Source: Candidatus Flexicrinis proximus
GTDB taxonomy: Bacteria; Chloroflexota; Anaerolineae; Aggregatilineales; Phototrophicaceae
Length of the DNA: 64,000 nt
Direction of reading: 5' to 3'
Assembly: GCA_016712885.1 (NCBI GenBank)
Contig: JADJQF010000002.1
Coordinates: 124,001-188,000, forward strand
Positions 24,296-33,395 of this stretch are shown here, one piece after another (position 1 is the stretch's first letter; each line of letters begins with the position of its first letter). The position numbers were made by a program, and so were the translations under genes. The notes beneath the pieces were generated by a model, which made no database searches, was not told the origin of the DNA, and worked only from the letters and a program-made list of their open reading frames with translations.

Positions 24296-26271
24296 CTATT
24301 TTACATGGCGATCGAACCATGCGATGATACGGTTCAGCCGGTCGATGCGGTGCTCCGGTTCACCGGCACGGCTCAGTTCGTGCCCCTCACGCGGATACCT
24401 GACAAATTCCACCGAGAGCCCCGCGCGTTTGACCAGTGCAAACAACTGCTCGGCCTCGCTGATATGCACGCGGTAGTCGTTCTCACTGTGAATGATTAGA
24501 AGCGGCGTCCTGATCTGGTGGGCATAGGCAATCGGCGAATGCTCCCACAGGAATGCCGGGTTCTGAGGTAGCTCGTAGCCAAATTCGTTAGGAATGAAGG
24601 ATGGAATGTCGGTTGTGCCAGTAAAGCTCACCAGGTTGTAGACACCGCGCTCTGACATGGCGGCCTTGAAACGGTGATCGCGCGCGATAATCCAGGCGGT
24701 CATATAGCCGCCGTAAGACCCGCCCATAATGACCATGCGACCGGTGTCTACCAGATCGAGCTTAAGGAACTCCTCCAACCCGGCCATGATGTCCGCATGC
24801 GCGAGCGCGCCCCACTTGCCACCGATCGCCTGCTGGAAGGCCTCTCCATAGCCGACGCTGCCGCGCGGGTTAGCAAAAAACACGATGTACCCGGCCGAAG
24901 CGACGGACTGCCAATTGACCCATTCGCCTTCGTAGTGCGGCGACCACATGATGTGCGGCCCGCCGTGGATATCGAGAACCAGGGGATATTTCTTCGCGGG
25001 GTCGTAATCAGGTGGAAGCAGGTACCAGCCTTCCAACTCGACACCGGCCTCTGGCTGCCATGTGATACGTCTGAAGGTGGCGAAGCTGGTGCTGTTTATA
25101 AAGGCTTTGTTGAAGCGGGTCAGGGGAACAGGCAGTTCGTTCGCTCCCTGGACGTAGAGCTCGCACAGGGTTTCCCCGTTAAAAGCGGCAAATGCAATCG
25201 CACCGTCCGCGCGGGCATCAAAGCGTTCAGCGCGAAACTCCCCCTGCACCGCCGGAGCAATATCCCCGGTGGCGGGATCACAGCGATATACCCAGACCGT
25301 CCCGTTTGCCTGCGCCGAGAAGTACAGCGTACTACCCGCCCAGGTGAACAAGACCGGGGACAGATCGGGCGCAGCGGTCACATCACGGATGAGGCCGGTG
25401 TGGGTGTCCAAAACAGCGAGCAGGCTGTAGTTGAGGGCCATATTCTCGTTGCGATGACGCGAAAAGGCCAGATAGCGGCCGTCGGGAGAGGGAACAGGGC
25501 GATCCGCTGCATGTGTCGGACCGGTGAGTTGTTCATGCGAGCCATCGGTTACGCGAACTTTATAGCCGCGCGACTGCCGGGCAGGCTCGTCGGCCCCCGG
25601 AACTTCGGCGCGAGAGGTATACAGAAACTGCCCGTCTGGCGACCAGGCTGGCTCGGAATACGCGGCATTGGATGTCGTCAAGCGGCGAGGTGTTTCCGGC
25701 TCGGCATCTTCCGACACGAGACGCATCACATAAATCTGGGCGTACTTGTCGGTGTTGAAGGCCGTTCCGGCCCGGTAGGGCACCGTCCGGATGATGCGGG
25801 GTCCGACTTCTTCTTTTCGTCTTCTTCGCCGGGTTTGCCAGCGTTCTCCGGATCGTCCTCGTATGCACAGTCGTCGGCGCTGACCGAGGCCAGGAAGGCG
25901 ATCTGGGTACCATCCGGCGACCAGCAAGGCGTGTTTGCGCCGTTCATCGCGGATGTCAGTTTGCGCGGGTCACCACCCTGATCAATGGCCTGCACATAAA
26001 TCTGCTGCTTATCGGCGCGCGACGAAGAAAAGGCAATCTGCCGGCCATCCGGCGCCCAACGGGGCTGGGTATCCTTGCCGGAGCGCGTGAGGGGAAAGAG
26101 ACGGGATCCATCGGCCGCAGCCAGCCAGATATTGCGAAGATATGCGTTTTTCTCGCGGTCGATCTGGACTCGAACGAAGGCGATCCACTGCCCGTCCGGG
26201 CTGAAACGCGGGTCCTCTATTGAGTTGATCCGAACAAGATCTTCGACGACGAGGTTTCGCTTATCAGTCAT
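24296..26271 (-). pseudogene. S9-family prolyl oligopeptidase (acylaminoacyl-peptidase-like), interrupted by a one-base frameshift
   Basis: The first 155 residues (26271 to about 25815) give the start of a beta-propeller with repeated SPDGxQIAF motifs; the frame then runs into unrelated residues. From about 25815 to 24296 the other frame carries the rest of the propeller and the complete alpha/beta-hydrolase domain: nucleophile Ser in MGGSYGGYMTAW, Asp in IHSENDYRVHISEA and His in PREGHELSRAGEPEHR. Adding one base to the TTTT run at 25814-25817 (AAAA in the gene) joins DEK to EEVGPRIIRTVPYRAGTAF and yields 658 residues, normal for the family. It begins two bases after the aminotransferase stop. 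Probably intact in the living cell. Confidence 0.88.
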
Positions 26272-26273
26272 GG

Positions 26274-27647
26274 CTATGCGCGGAGCGACTCCCAGTGTGT
26301 TTCTTCAACGTCAGCAATCGCGCGCTCAATGATGTCGAGACCACGCTCAAATTCCTGACGGGTGATGACAAGCGGCGGCGCAATCCGCAGTGTGCTGGTG
26401 CCGGCCGCGAGGGTGATCAGGCCGTTCGTGAAGCAGAGATCAACGACCTCATCACGGAACTTGGCGAGCGGCTGACCCTGCGCACCCAGGAACTCCACCC
26501 CTATCATCAGACCGCGCCCATCGACACGCTCGATCGAGGGATGGCCAGACTTAAACGCGTTGAGGCGTTCAATTCCATACGCCCCCAGCGAAGCCGCGTT
26601 TTCGAGCAGCCCCTCGCTCTCGATGATATCGAGCGTGGCGACCGCAGCCGCACAGGCAACCGGGTTTCCACCGAAAGTGCTGGCATGGGCGCCGGGAACC
26701 CACTTCCCCATGACATCCTTATGGGCCACGATTGCGCTGATGGGAAAGCCGCTGGCGAGGCCCTTGGCCGTGCAGACGATATCGGGGAGCACGCCAGTGT
26801 CCTCAACCGCCCACCACTTACCCGTCCGGCCCACGCCAGACTGAATTTCATCGACAATGAGCAGGATGCCGTGCTTGTCGCACAAGGCGCGCAGCTTGGG
26901 AAAGAAGTCGTCACGGGGGGTCATATAACCACCCTCGCCCTGAATCGGTTCGACCAAAATCGCGGCGACCTCATAGGCGGGGAGTTTACGCTTGAGGATG
27001 AAGTCTTCAATGAACTGGGCGGAATCACCCCAGTCATAGCTGTCGCTGGCGGCGCGGTCAGAATAGTGCTTGCCGGGGTATGGCACGTGCTCGACACCGC
27101 CCGGGATGTGCGTGTAATGTGCCCGCTGAACGTACTTGCTGGCCGTGACGGACAGCGCACCCATGCTGCGGCCGTGGAAACTGCCGTAGAAACCGATCAC
27201 GTACTGACGCCCCTGGTAGCGGGCGAGCTTGAGCGCGGCCTCGATGGCTTCAGTGCCGCTGTTGCCGAAGTAGACAAGTTTGTCGTCAGGCGAGCTGGCA
27301 TTCTGGATCGGGGTGATCTTTTGCAGCTTTTCAGCGAGCGCGATCTGCGACGGGCAGAAGAAGTCAGTGGCGCCGATGTGGACATATTTCTGTGCCTGGG
27401 CGGTGATGGCTTCAATCACCTTGGGGTGTGCGTGGCCAGTAGACAACACGGCAATCCCAGCGGCAAAGTCCAGATACTTGTTGCCGTCCACATCCCAGAC
27501 ATCGCAGCCTTTGCCATGACTCATCACGAACCCATAGGAGCGTGTATATGAAGGCGAAACCGAGTGATGGTCACGCTGAACATATTCGCGTGACTTCTCG
27601 GCTGGCTCGCGGAATACAAAGCCGAGTTCGTGTGTCACAGCACCCAT
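26274..27647 (-). CDS. class III PLP aminotransferase (4-aminobutyrate/ornithine aminotransferase family)
   Basis: A 457-residue PLP enzyme moving an amino group from an omega-amino acid to a keto acid. Family blocks include GxDVWDVDGNKYLDFAAGIAVLSTGHAHP, VYFGNSGTEAIEAALKLAR, FYGSFHGRSMGALSVT, ILVEPIQGEGGY, LIVDEIQSGVGRTGKWWAVE and the PLP Lys in CTAKGLASGFPISA. It is closest in pattern to GabT/acetylornithine-type enzymes; the exact substrate is undecided. AGGAG lies seven bases before ATG 27647. It forms an operon with the S9 peptidase, which suggests peptide or amino-acid catabolism. Confidence 0.9.
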   Translation of the reverse strand: MGAVTHELGFVFREPAEKSREYVQRDHHSVSPSYTRSYGFVMSHGKGCDVWDVDGNKYLDFAAGIAVLSTGHAHPKVIEAITAQAQKYVHIGATDFFCPSQIALAEKLQKITPIQNASSPDDKLVYFGNSGTEAIEAALKLARYQGRQYVIGFYGSFHGRSMGALSVTASKYVQRAHYTHIPGGVEHVPYPGKHYSDRAASDSYDWGDSAQFIEDFILKRKLPAYEVAAILVEPIQGEGGYMTPRDDFFPKLRALCDKHGILLIVDEIQSGVGRTGKWWAVEDTGVLPDIVCTAKGLASGFPISAIVAHKDVMGKWVPGAHASTFGGNPVACAAAVATLDIIESEGLLENAASLGAYGIERLNAFKSGHPSIERVDGRGLMIGVEFLGAQGQPLAKFRDEVVDLCFTNGLITLAAGTSTLRIAPPLVITRQEFERGLDIIERAIADVEETHWESLRA

Positions 27648-27833
27648 AATCAGACTCCTAGTGTCTCAGAATTAGAAGAAAAGCGTTCAGTTTTTAGCCA
27701 GCGGCGACACGTTCGGAGTATACGGGACAAGCAGAATACTACGCGTCAGGTAAAGAACTAATCACCAAGCTCTGACCGCTCACTGCCCAAGTGGGCAGAC
27801 TCATTTTGAATGGCGCCAGTATACAAGAGCGAA

Positions 27834-27868
27834 CGCGGCTAGGATAGGCCGCGACAGGGTGTTACAAT
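27834..27868 (+). promoter_or_regulatory. mutS promoter region with inverted repeat
   Basis: TACAAT at 27863-27868 is a good -10; no consensus -35 is found at 17 bp. A perfect inverted repeat CGCGGC-8-GCCGCG (27834-27839, 27848-27853) covers the -35 area and could be an operator. A second hairpin, CTGCCC/GGGCAG, lies at 27783-27798. The remaining intergenic bases between the divergent genes show nothing else. Confidence 0.4.
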
Positions 27869-27889
27869 CGGGGATCTCGCCTCAAATTG

Positions 27890-30496
27890 ATGAAAAACAT
27901 GTCCCGAGTCACACCAGTACGCCAACAGTATTTGGATATCAAGGCGCAGCACCCGGACGCCATCCTGATGTTCCGGCTGGGCGATTTCTACGAAATGTTC
28001 GACCAGGACGCGGAAATCGCTGCGAGGGAGCTAGACCTTACGCTGACGGGAAGGAATTTCAGCGCAGAAGGTCCGCGCGCGCCGATGGCCGGTGTGCCGT
28101 ATCACGCGGCAGAAGGATATATCGCTAAGCTGGTTGAACGCGGATACCACGTTGCCGTGTGCGATCAGATGAGCGAGCCGGATGGCAAAGGCCCAGTTGA
28201 CCGCGCCGTGACGCGGATCATCACACCGGGAACCGTGATCGAGCCGGGGATGCTTGCGGAAAACCGGGCGAACTATCTCATGGCGGTCGTCCCATTCGGC
28301 AACGCCGCCGAGAGATCGTGGAAGAGCGCCGGCATTGCCTATGCCGACATTACGACAGGCGAATTCGCGGCGACACAGGTTGCCGGCGATGACGCCGCAG
28401 TGATGGTGTTGGAAGAACTCACGCGCCTGCAACCCCGCGAAGTGCTGTTTCCAGAGTCGTGGGCGAAGCAAGGGGTATCGCTTCCAGGTGGGATCCATGT
28501 AACGCCCGTGCAAGACTGGGTGTTCGAATTCGCATCAGCCCAACAGACGATTCTCAACCATTTCGGGGCGCGATCACTGGACAGCTACGGGCTCAGCGAT
28601 AAGCCCAATGCTGTCGCGGCGGCGGGCGGCATTCTGCATTATGTCCGGCAGACGCAGCGCGGCAGCCTGGCACAGCTCACCACCATCCGCCCCTACTCCA
28701 CCGAGGGATACATGGTCCTGGATGGGTTCACCCGGCGGAGCCTCGAACTCACGGAGACGTCACGCAGCAGGTTGTCAAAGGGCAGCCTGCTGGCAGTGCT
28801 AGACCGCACGGTGACGCCCATGGGAGGACGCCTGCTGCACTCGTGGGTCAACCAACCGCTGCTTGACCTGCAGCGGCTGAATGCGCGACTGGATGCCGTC
28901 GAAGCACTTACCCAGACTGAGGCGATGCGCGCGGAACTTCGAGAGGCACTGCGCGGTGTATCGGATATCGAGCGGCTGACGAATCGCGTCCTGATAGGCA
29001 GGGCAGGCCCACGTGACCTGCTGGGCCTTGGCGAGTCGCTGATGGCCGTGCCGAAACTGATTTCAGGACTGGGCGCGGCGCCGGCACTGGCGGCGTTGAG
29101 CCGTGGGCTTGATCCGGTGCAGGAGGTCAGCGACCTGATCGCAAAGGCGATCAACGAGGATGCGCCGGGCAAGATGGACAACATCGGCGTGATCAAAGCC
29201 GGCTACGCGCAGGAATTGGACGATATTCTGACGGCTAGCAAAGACGCGAGAACCTGGATCGCCAATCTCGAACCCTACGAGCGGACACGCACCGGGATTT
29301 CGACGCTGAAGGTCGGCTTCAACAGAGTGTTCGGTTATTACATCGAGATCACACACGCCAATACGTCGAAAGTCCCGGATGAGTACATCCGCAAGCAGAC
29401 GATGGTCAACGCCGAGCGGTACATCACGCCGGAACTCAAGGAATACGAGACACTAGTCCTGAACGCGGAGGAAGAAATCCTGAAGGTCGAGCGCGGCATT
29501 TTCGACGCGGTGTGCGCGGAGATCGGCGGATATGCCGCGGCCCTGCTGAAGACGGCCCGCTCGATCGCGCATCTGGACGTGTTTCTGGGGCTGGCGGACG
29601 TTGCCGTACGGGAAGGGTACTGCCGGCCGCTGCTGTCCGATGACGACCGGCTGGTGATCCGCGACGGACGACATCCGGTCGTCGAGCGGATGCTAGCGGA
29701 CGGCGGACGGTATGTGCCGAACGACACGCACTTTGACACGATGTCGCGCGTGCACATCATCACCGGGCCAAACATGGCAGGCAAGTCGACTTATATCCGG
29801 CAGGTGGCGCTGATCACGCTGATGGCGCAGATCGGGAGCTTTGTCCCGGCGGACGAAGCCCATATCGGACTAGTCGACAGGATCTTCGCGCGGATCGGGG
29901 CACAGGACGAGATTCACGCTGGTCAGTCGACGTTTATGGTCGAGATGGTGGAGACGGCGCGGCTGCTGTCAGGATCAACACGGCGCAGCCTGCTGATCCT
30001 CGACGAGGTCGGGCGCGGGACTTCGACGTATGACGGAATGGCGATCGCGCGGTCGGTCGTCGAGTATATACACAACAATCCCCGGTTGAACTGCCGCACG
30101 CTGTTCGCCACGCATTACCATGAGCTGACGGAGCTGCCGAATATCCTGCCACGGTCACGCAACTTCAACGTTGCGGCTACGGAGGACAACGGTGCCCTGG
30201 TCTTCCTGCACAAGCTGATGCCTGGCGGCGCAGACCGCAGTTACGGCGTACACGTCGCTCAACTGGCCGGGCTGCCAAAGCCGGTGGTTGACCGCGCACA
30301 GCAACTGCTGCGCGAACTTGAGGAGCGCGGGAGTGATTTCAAGGTACGGCAAAGCGCACCGGCGAAACAGTTCAGCTTCTTCGATACGCCGGACAATCCC
30401 GCTGTGAGTGCGATCAAGGCGCTAAACATCGACGAGCTTTCGCCGATCGAGGCGCTTACGAAGCTGTATGAGCTGAAACGGCTGGCCGGAGAATAA
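27890..30496 (+). CDS. mutS: DNA mismatch repair ATPase MutS
   Basis: MutS recognises mismatches and, with MutL, starts repair. The product of about 868 residues shows all parts: mismatch-binding domain with LMFRLGDFYEMFDQDA, connector, lever and clamp (GFNRVFGYYIEITHAN), and the ABC-type ATPase with Walker A GPNMAGKSTYIRQ, DEVGRGTSTYDGMAIA and ATHYHELTEL. The Phe-x-Glu mismatch motif is F-Y-E in GDFYEMF. The start is uncertain: ATG 27890 and ATG 27899 both lack a Shine-Dalgarno site, and the -10 at 27863-27868 implies a very short leader. This is MutS1, not MutS2. Confidence 0.95.
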   Translation: MKNMSRVTPVRQQYLDIKAQHPDAILMFRLGDFYEMFDQDAEIAARELDLTLTGRNFSAEGPRAPMAGVPYHAAEGYIAKLVERGYHVAVCDQMSEPDGKGPVDRAVTRIITPGTVIEPGMLAENRANYLMAVVPFGNAAERSWKSAGIAYADITTGEFAATQVAGDDAAVMVLEELTRLQPREVLFPESWAKQGVSLPGGIHVTPVQDWVFEFASAQQTILNHFGARSLDSYGLSDKPNAVAAAGGILHYVRQTQRGSLAQLTTIRPYSTEGYMVLDGFTRRSLELTETSRSRLSKGSLLAVLDRTVTPMGGRLLHSWVNQPLLDLQRLNARLDAVEALTQTEAMRAELREALRGVSDIERLTNRVLIGRAGPRDLLGLGESLMAVPKLISGLGAAPALAALSRGLDPVQEVSDLIAKAINEDAPGKMDNIGVIKAGYAQELDDILTASKDARTWIANLEPYERTRTGISTLKVGFNRVFGYYIEITHANTSKVPDEYIRKQTMVNAERYITPELKEYETLVLNAEEEILKVERGIFDAVCAEIGGYAAALLKTARSIAHLDVFLGLADVAVREGYCRPLLSDDDRLVIRDGRHPVVERMLADGGRYVPNDTHFDTMSRVHIITGPNMAGKSTYIRQVALITLMAQIGSFVPADEAHIGLVDRIFARIGAQDEIHAGQSTFMVEMVETARLLSGSTRRSLLILDEVGRGTSTYDGMAIARSVVEYIHNNPRLNCRTLFATHYHELTELPNILPRSRNFNVAATEDNGALVFLHKLMPGGADRSYGVHVAQLAGLPKPVVDRAQQLLRELEERGSDFKVRQSAPAKQFSFFDTPDNPAVSAIKALNIDELSPIEALTKLYELKRLAGE

Positions 30497-30619
30497 GCCG
30501 CAGATGATGCCGCTCTGGTATTTCTGTGCGGTGAAGTCAGGCAACTATACGGCTTTAAGTGCCGTGAAAATATGATACGCTAGACCTCCTGTGGACGGAA
30601 AACACGGCAGGAGCGCGGC

Positions 30620-31501
30620 ATGACAGCGACGATTATCGACGGCAACCCGATTGCGGAACGACTACGCGCAGATATTGCGCGGGACGCGGCTGCGTTCAAA
30701 AGCGAATTCGGATATCAGCCCGGGCTGGGAGTCGTCCTTGTAGGCGACGATCCGGCCTCGCAAATGTACGTAAGAATGAAGCGCAGAGCGTGCGAAAGCG
30801 TTGGTGTGATTTCGTATGCCCACATCCTACCGAGCGACGCTACTCAGACCGAGGTCGAGGCCGCAGTGCGTACGCTGAACGATGACCCGAAAGTACACGG
30901 TATCCTGGTCCAGCTTCCGCTGCCCAAGCACATCGACGAAGATCAGGTGCTGCGAATCATCGACTTCGAGAAGGACGCCGACGGGGCGCACCCGCTGAAC
31001 ATCGGGCTGCTGGCGATGAAAGGGCGCGAGCCGCTGTATATTCCGGCAACCCCGGCGGGGATCATGGTGATCCTGAAGGACATCGGCGTCGAACTGAGCG
31101 GGGCAAACGCCGTGGTGATTGGCCGAAGCAATATCGTCGGGATGCCGATCGCGCTGCTGCTGATGGAGGCGAACGCAACAGTGACGATGTGCCACAGCCG
31201 CACGAAGAACCTACAGGCGCACCTGAAGGACGCCGACGTAGTGATCGCGGCCGTGGGACGCGCGGGATACGTCAAGGGCGACTGGCTCAAGCCCGGCTGT
31301 GTGGTGATCGACGTCGGGACGAACAAGATCGATGACCCAACGGCAGAAAAAGGCTATCGCTACGTCGGCGACGTGGAGCTAGAGTCCGCCCGCGAAGTGG
31401 CTCGCGCGATCACGAAGGTCCCCGGCGGCGTTGGCCCACTGACGATCACGATGCTGATCCAGCAGACGGTCAAGGCGGCGTGGCGGCGCGCAAGAAAGTA
31501 A
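30620..31501 (+). CDS. folD: bifunctional methylenetetrahydrofolate dehydrogenase/methenyltetrahydrofolate cyclohydrolase
   Basis: FolD interconverts 5,10-methylene-, 5,10-methenyl- and 10-formyl-tetrahydrofolate with NADP. The 293-residue product has the substrate-site Lys in MYVRMKRRACESVGV, VHGILVQLPLPKHID, EKDADGAHPLNIG, the Rossmann block VVIGRSNIVGMPIALLLM, TMCHSRTKNL and the C-terminal VPGGVGPLTITMLIQQT. AGGAG seven bases upstream supports ATG 30620. It follows mutS by about 120 bases. Its Shine-Dalgarno bases can pair with an upstream CTCCTG (see findings). Confidence 0.96.
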   Translation: MTATIIDGNPIAERLRADIARDAAAFKSEFGYQPGLGVVLVGDDPASQMYVRMKRRACESVGVISYAHILPSDATQTEVEAAVRTLNDDPKVHGILVQLPLPKHIDEDQVLRIIDFEKDADGAHPLNIGLLAMKGREPLYIPATPAGIMVILKDIGVELSGANAVVIGRSNIVGMPIALLLMEANATVTMCHSRTKNLQAHLKDADVVIAAVGRAGYVKGDWLKPGCVVIDVGTNKIDDPTAEKGYRYVGDVELESAREVARAITKVPGGVGPLTITMLIQQTVKAAWRRARK

Positions 31502-31601
31502 CTCACGGCAGCCGCCACACGCGCGGATGTCAACGCGCCAGACAAAAGCCGATCGTGGCGACTTTAGCCGCGGCTTCAGCACAACGATCAAACGACGAGA
31601 C

Positions 31602-31645
31602 GGAGAAGCGCGTTATGTGGTATAAACGCGCTTCTTCTATTTTGA
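31602..31645 (+). terminator. intrinsic terminator after folD
   Basis: AGAAGCGCGTT (31604-31614) pairs with AACGCGCTTCT (31625-31635), an 11-bp stem with a ten-base loop, followed by TCTATTTTG. It separates folD from the deaminase gene. Confidence 0.75.
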
Positions 31646-31663
31646 GCGAAAGGGGACGAGTAC

Positions 31664-33019
31664 GTGGCGACTCTCCTACTGAAGAATATCGGCACGCTGG
31701 TCACGATGGATGCGAGCCGGCGCGAGATTAGAGACGGCGCGGTGTTGATCCGCGGGAACGTGATCGAGGCCGTCGGAGCCAGCGCGGAGCTTGCAGACAG
31801 AGCGGCAGAGCGCGTGATTGCGATGCCGAACCACGTGGTGACGCCTGGACTGATCAATACGCACCACCACATGTTTCAGAACCTGACGCGGTGCATCGCG
31901 CAGGATCACGAGCTCTTCGGATGGCTGACGACGCTGTACCAAATCTGGAAGCGGCTGACGCCGGAAATGGTTTATGTCTCGGCGCAGGTGGCGATGGCGG
32001 AGCTGATGCTATCGGGCTGCACGACAAGCAGCGACCACCTGTACCTGTACATCAACGGCATTCAGATCGACAACGAGATACAGGCGGCGGCCGATATCGG
32101 AATGCGGTTTAATCCAACGCGCGGGTCGATGAGCATGGGCGAGTCGAAAGGCGGGCTTCCGCCGGATATCCTGACTGAAGACGAAACACATATCCTGAAA
32201 GAGACACAGCGCGCTGTGGAACTTTTCCACGACAACCAGCGGCATTCGATGCTGCGGGTCGGCATCGCGCCGACAGCGCCGTTCAACGTGTCGATCGACC
32301 TGATGCGCGAAGCGGCGGCGATGGCGCGAAGCTTTCCGGGCGTGCGACTGCACACGCATCTGGCAGAAAATGTGAAGGACATCGACTTCAGCCTGGAAAA
32401 ATTCAAGATGCGGCCAGGGGAATACGCGGAATCGGTCGGCTGGCTTGGCGACGACGTATGGCACGCCCACTGCGTCCAGCTTGACGCCAGCGAGATCGAC
32501 ATGTTTGCACGGACGGGGACGGGGATCGCCCACTGCCCTTGCTCCAACATGCGTCTGGCTTCGGGAATCGCACCCATCCGGCAGATGCTCGATCAAAAAG
32601 TGAAGATCGGGATTGGCGTCGATGGATCAGCGTCAAACGACAGCGGCCATCTGCTGCTTGAGGCGCGGCAAGCGATGCTGTTACAACGCGTGGCTCACAG
32701 CGATCCTTCCGCGATGAGCGCAAGGGAGGCGCTGGAGATGGCGACGCTGGGCGGCGCTGCGGTGCTGGGACGCGACGACATTGGCGCGATCGCCGCAGGA
32801 ATGTCCGCCGACCTTGCCGGTTTCCGTACAGATACGCTGGCGATGAGCGGCACACATGCAGATCCGGTCAGCGCGCTGTTGTTCGGGGCGGCGCATCAAG
32901 CGGACCTGAGCGTCATCAACGGCCGGATAGTGATCGAGGACGGACAGCTGCTACCGATAGACCTGGGACGAGTCCTGGAGCAGCATGGACGTCTCTCACG
33001 CGAGCTTGTGAACGGGTAG
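31664..33019 (+). CDS. amidohydrolase, probable 8-oxoguanine deaminase
   Basis: A 451-residue COG0402-type metal-dependent deaminase. Metal ligands are visible in TPGLINTHHHMFQNLTR (HxH), LHTHLAEN, WHAHCVQLD and the Asp in GIGVDGSASND. The block HHHMFQNLTRCIAQDHELFGWLTTLYQIWKRL is the pattern I associate with 8-oxoguanine deaminases, which turn 8-oxoguanine to urate and ammonia; the atrazine/guanine deaminase relatives remain alternatives. GTG 31664 follows AGGGGACGA. Facing it are the molybdenum-hydroxylase genes, so a purine-breakdown role fits. Confidence 0.82.
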   Translation: MATLLLKNIGTLVTMDASRREIRDGAVLIRGNVIEAVGASAELADRAAERVIAMPNHVVTPGLINTHHHMFQNLTRCIAQDHELFGWLTTLYQIWKRLTPEMVYVSAQVAMAELMLSGCTTSSDHLYLYINGIQIDNEIQAAADIGMRFNPTRGSMSMGESKGGLPPDILTEDETHILKETQRAVELFHDNQRHSMLRVGIAPTAPFNVSIDLMREAAAMARSFPGVRLHTHLAENVKDIDFSLEKFKMRPGEYAESVGWLGDDVWHAHCVQLDASEIDMFARTGTGIAHCPCSNMRLASGIAPIRQMLDQKVKIGIGVDGSASNDSGHLLLEARQAMLLQRVAHSDPSAMSAREALEMATLGGAAVLGRDDIGAIAAGMSADLAGFRTDTLAMSGTHADPVSALLFGAAHQADLSVINGRIVIEDGQLLPIDLGRVLEQHGRLSRELVNG

Positions 33020-33222
33020 CGACCACTCGCAGGCATACCGGGCCGGGGAACCATGATTCCTGATTGTTCAGGAGCATGGCTGGCAAAGGGGCGGCCCGAA
33101 TGAGTCCGACGCCATCCGGCGGGTGGATGGTCGGGCGCGGGGAGCGTGTCGTCAAAGACGGCGCGAACAGATATTGAGTTGTGATGCTTCAGTTATACGT
33201 CAACTTTTCCGGATTCCAGAAA

Positions 33223-33262
33223 CAAATGTTCGAACATTTGTACGAACATTTGTTCGAACAGA
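33223..33262. repeat. three tandem 12-base repeats with GAAC-N4-GTTC boxes
   Basis: Three copies lie in a row: TGTTCGAACATT (33227-33238), TGTACGAACATT (33239-33250) and TGTTCGAACAGA (33251-33262). An 18-base perfect palindrome spans 33223-33240. CGAACATTTGTTCG at 33243-33256 has the core GAAC-N4-GTTC known for LexA of Gram-positive bacteria; CGAACATTTGTACG at 33231-33244 is a near-copy. The neighbouring genes both end here, so no gene is obviously controlled. Confidence 0.7.
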
Positions 33263-33299
33263 TTTTGAGGGGGAAACCGGCCGCGAATTCATCAAAATC
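33261..33299. repeat. inverted repeat GATTTTGA/TCAAAATC
   Basis: A perfect 8-base inverted repeat with a 23-base spacer, directly touching the tandem repeat array. The stem is A/T-rich and there is no T-run beyond it, so it is not a standard terminator. Confidence 0.5.
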
Positions 33300-33395
33300 G
33301 GTGTAGAAATGCGGGTTGCTTGCCAGTAATGACCCAGTCGGTGGGGCTCAAACAGGACTGCGCCAACTCAAAACTCGGTAGTGTCTATGCGCCGG

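Larger units (their letters stand above)
33020..33395. other. gene-free region between convergent genes
   Basis: No coding region is supported here. The region holds the 12-base tandem repeat with LexA-like boxes (33223-33262) and an adjacent inverted repeat (33261-33299), each listed separately. A 68-codon open frame at 33123-33329 crosses them, but it has no ribosome-binding site and no conserved look. Confidence 0.5.

Noticed and set aside
24674..25981. Long plus-strand open frame of 435 codons
   Set aside because: It is antisense to the S9 peptidase, which has catalytic motifs; the plus-strand translation is low in order and shows no domain.
26295..27551. Long plus-strand open frame of 418 codons
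   Set aside because: Antisense to the class III aminotransferase; no domain pattern.
33123..33329. Open frame of 68 codons crossing the 12-base repeats, with a VRTF repeat
   Set aside because: The repeat is better explained at the DNA level; no start signal and no homologous look.
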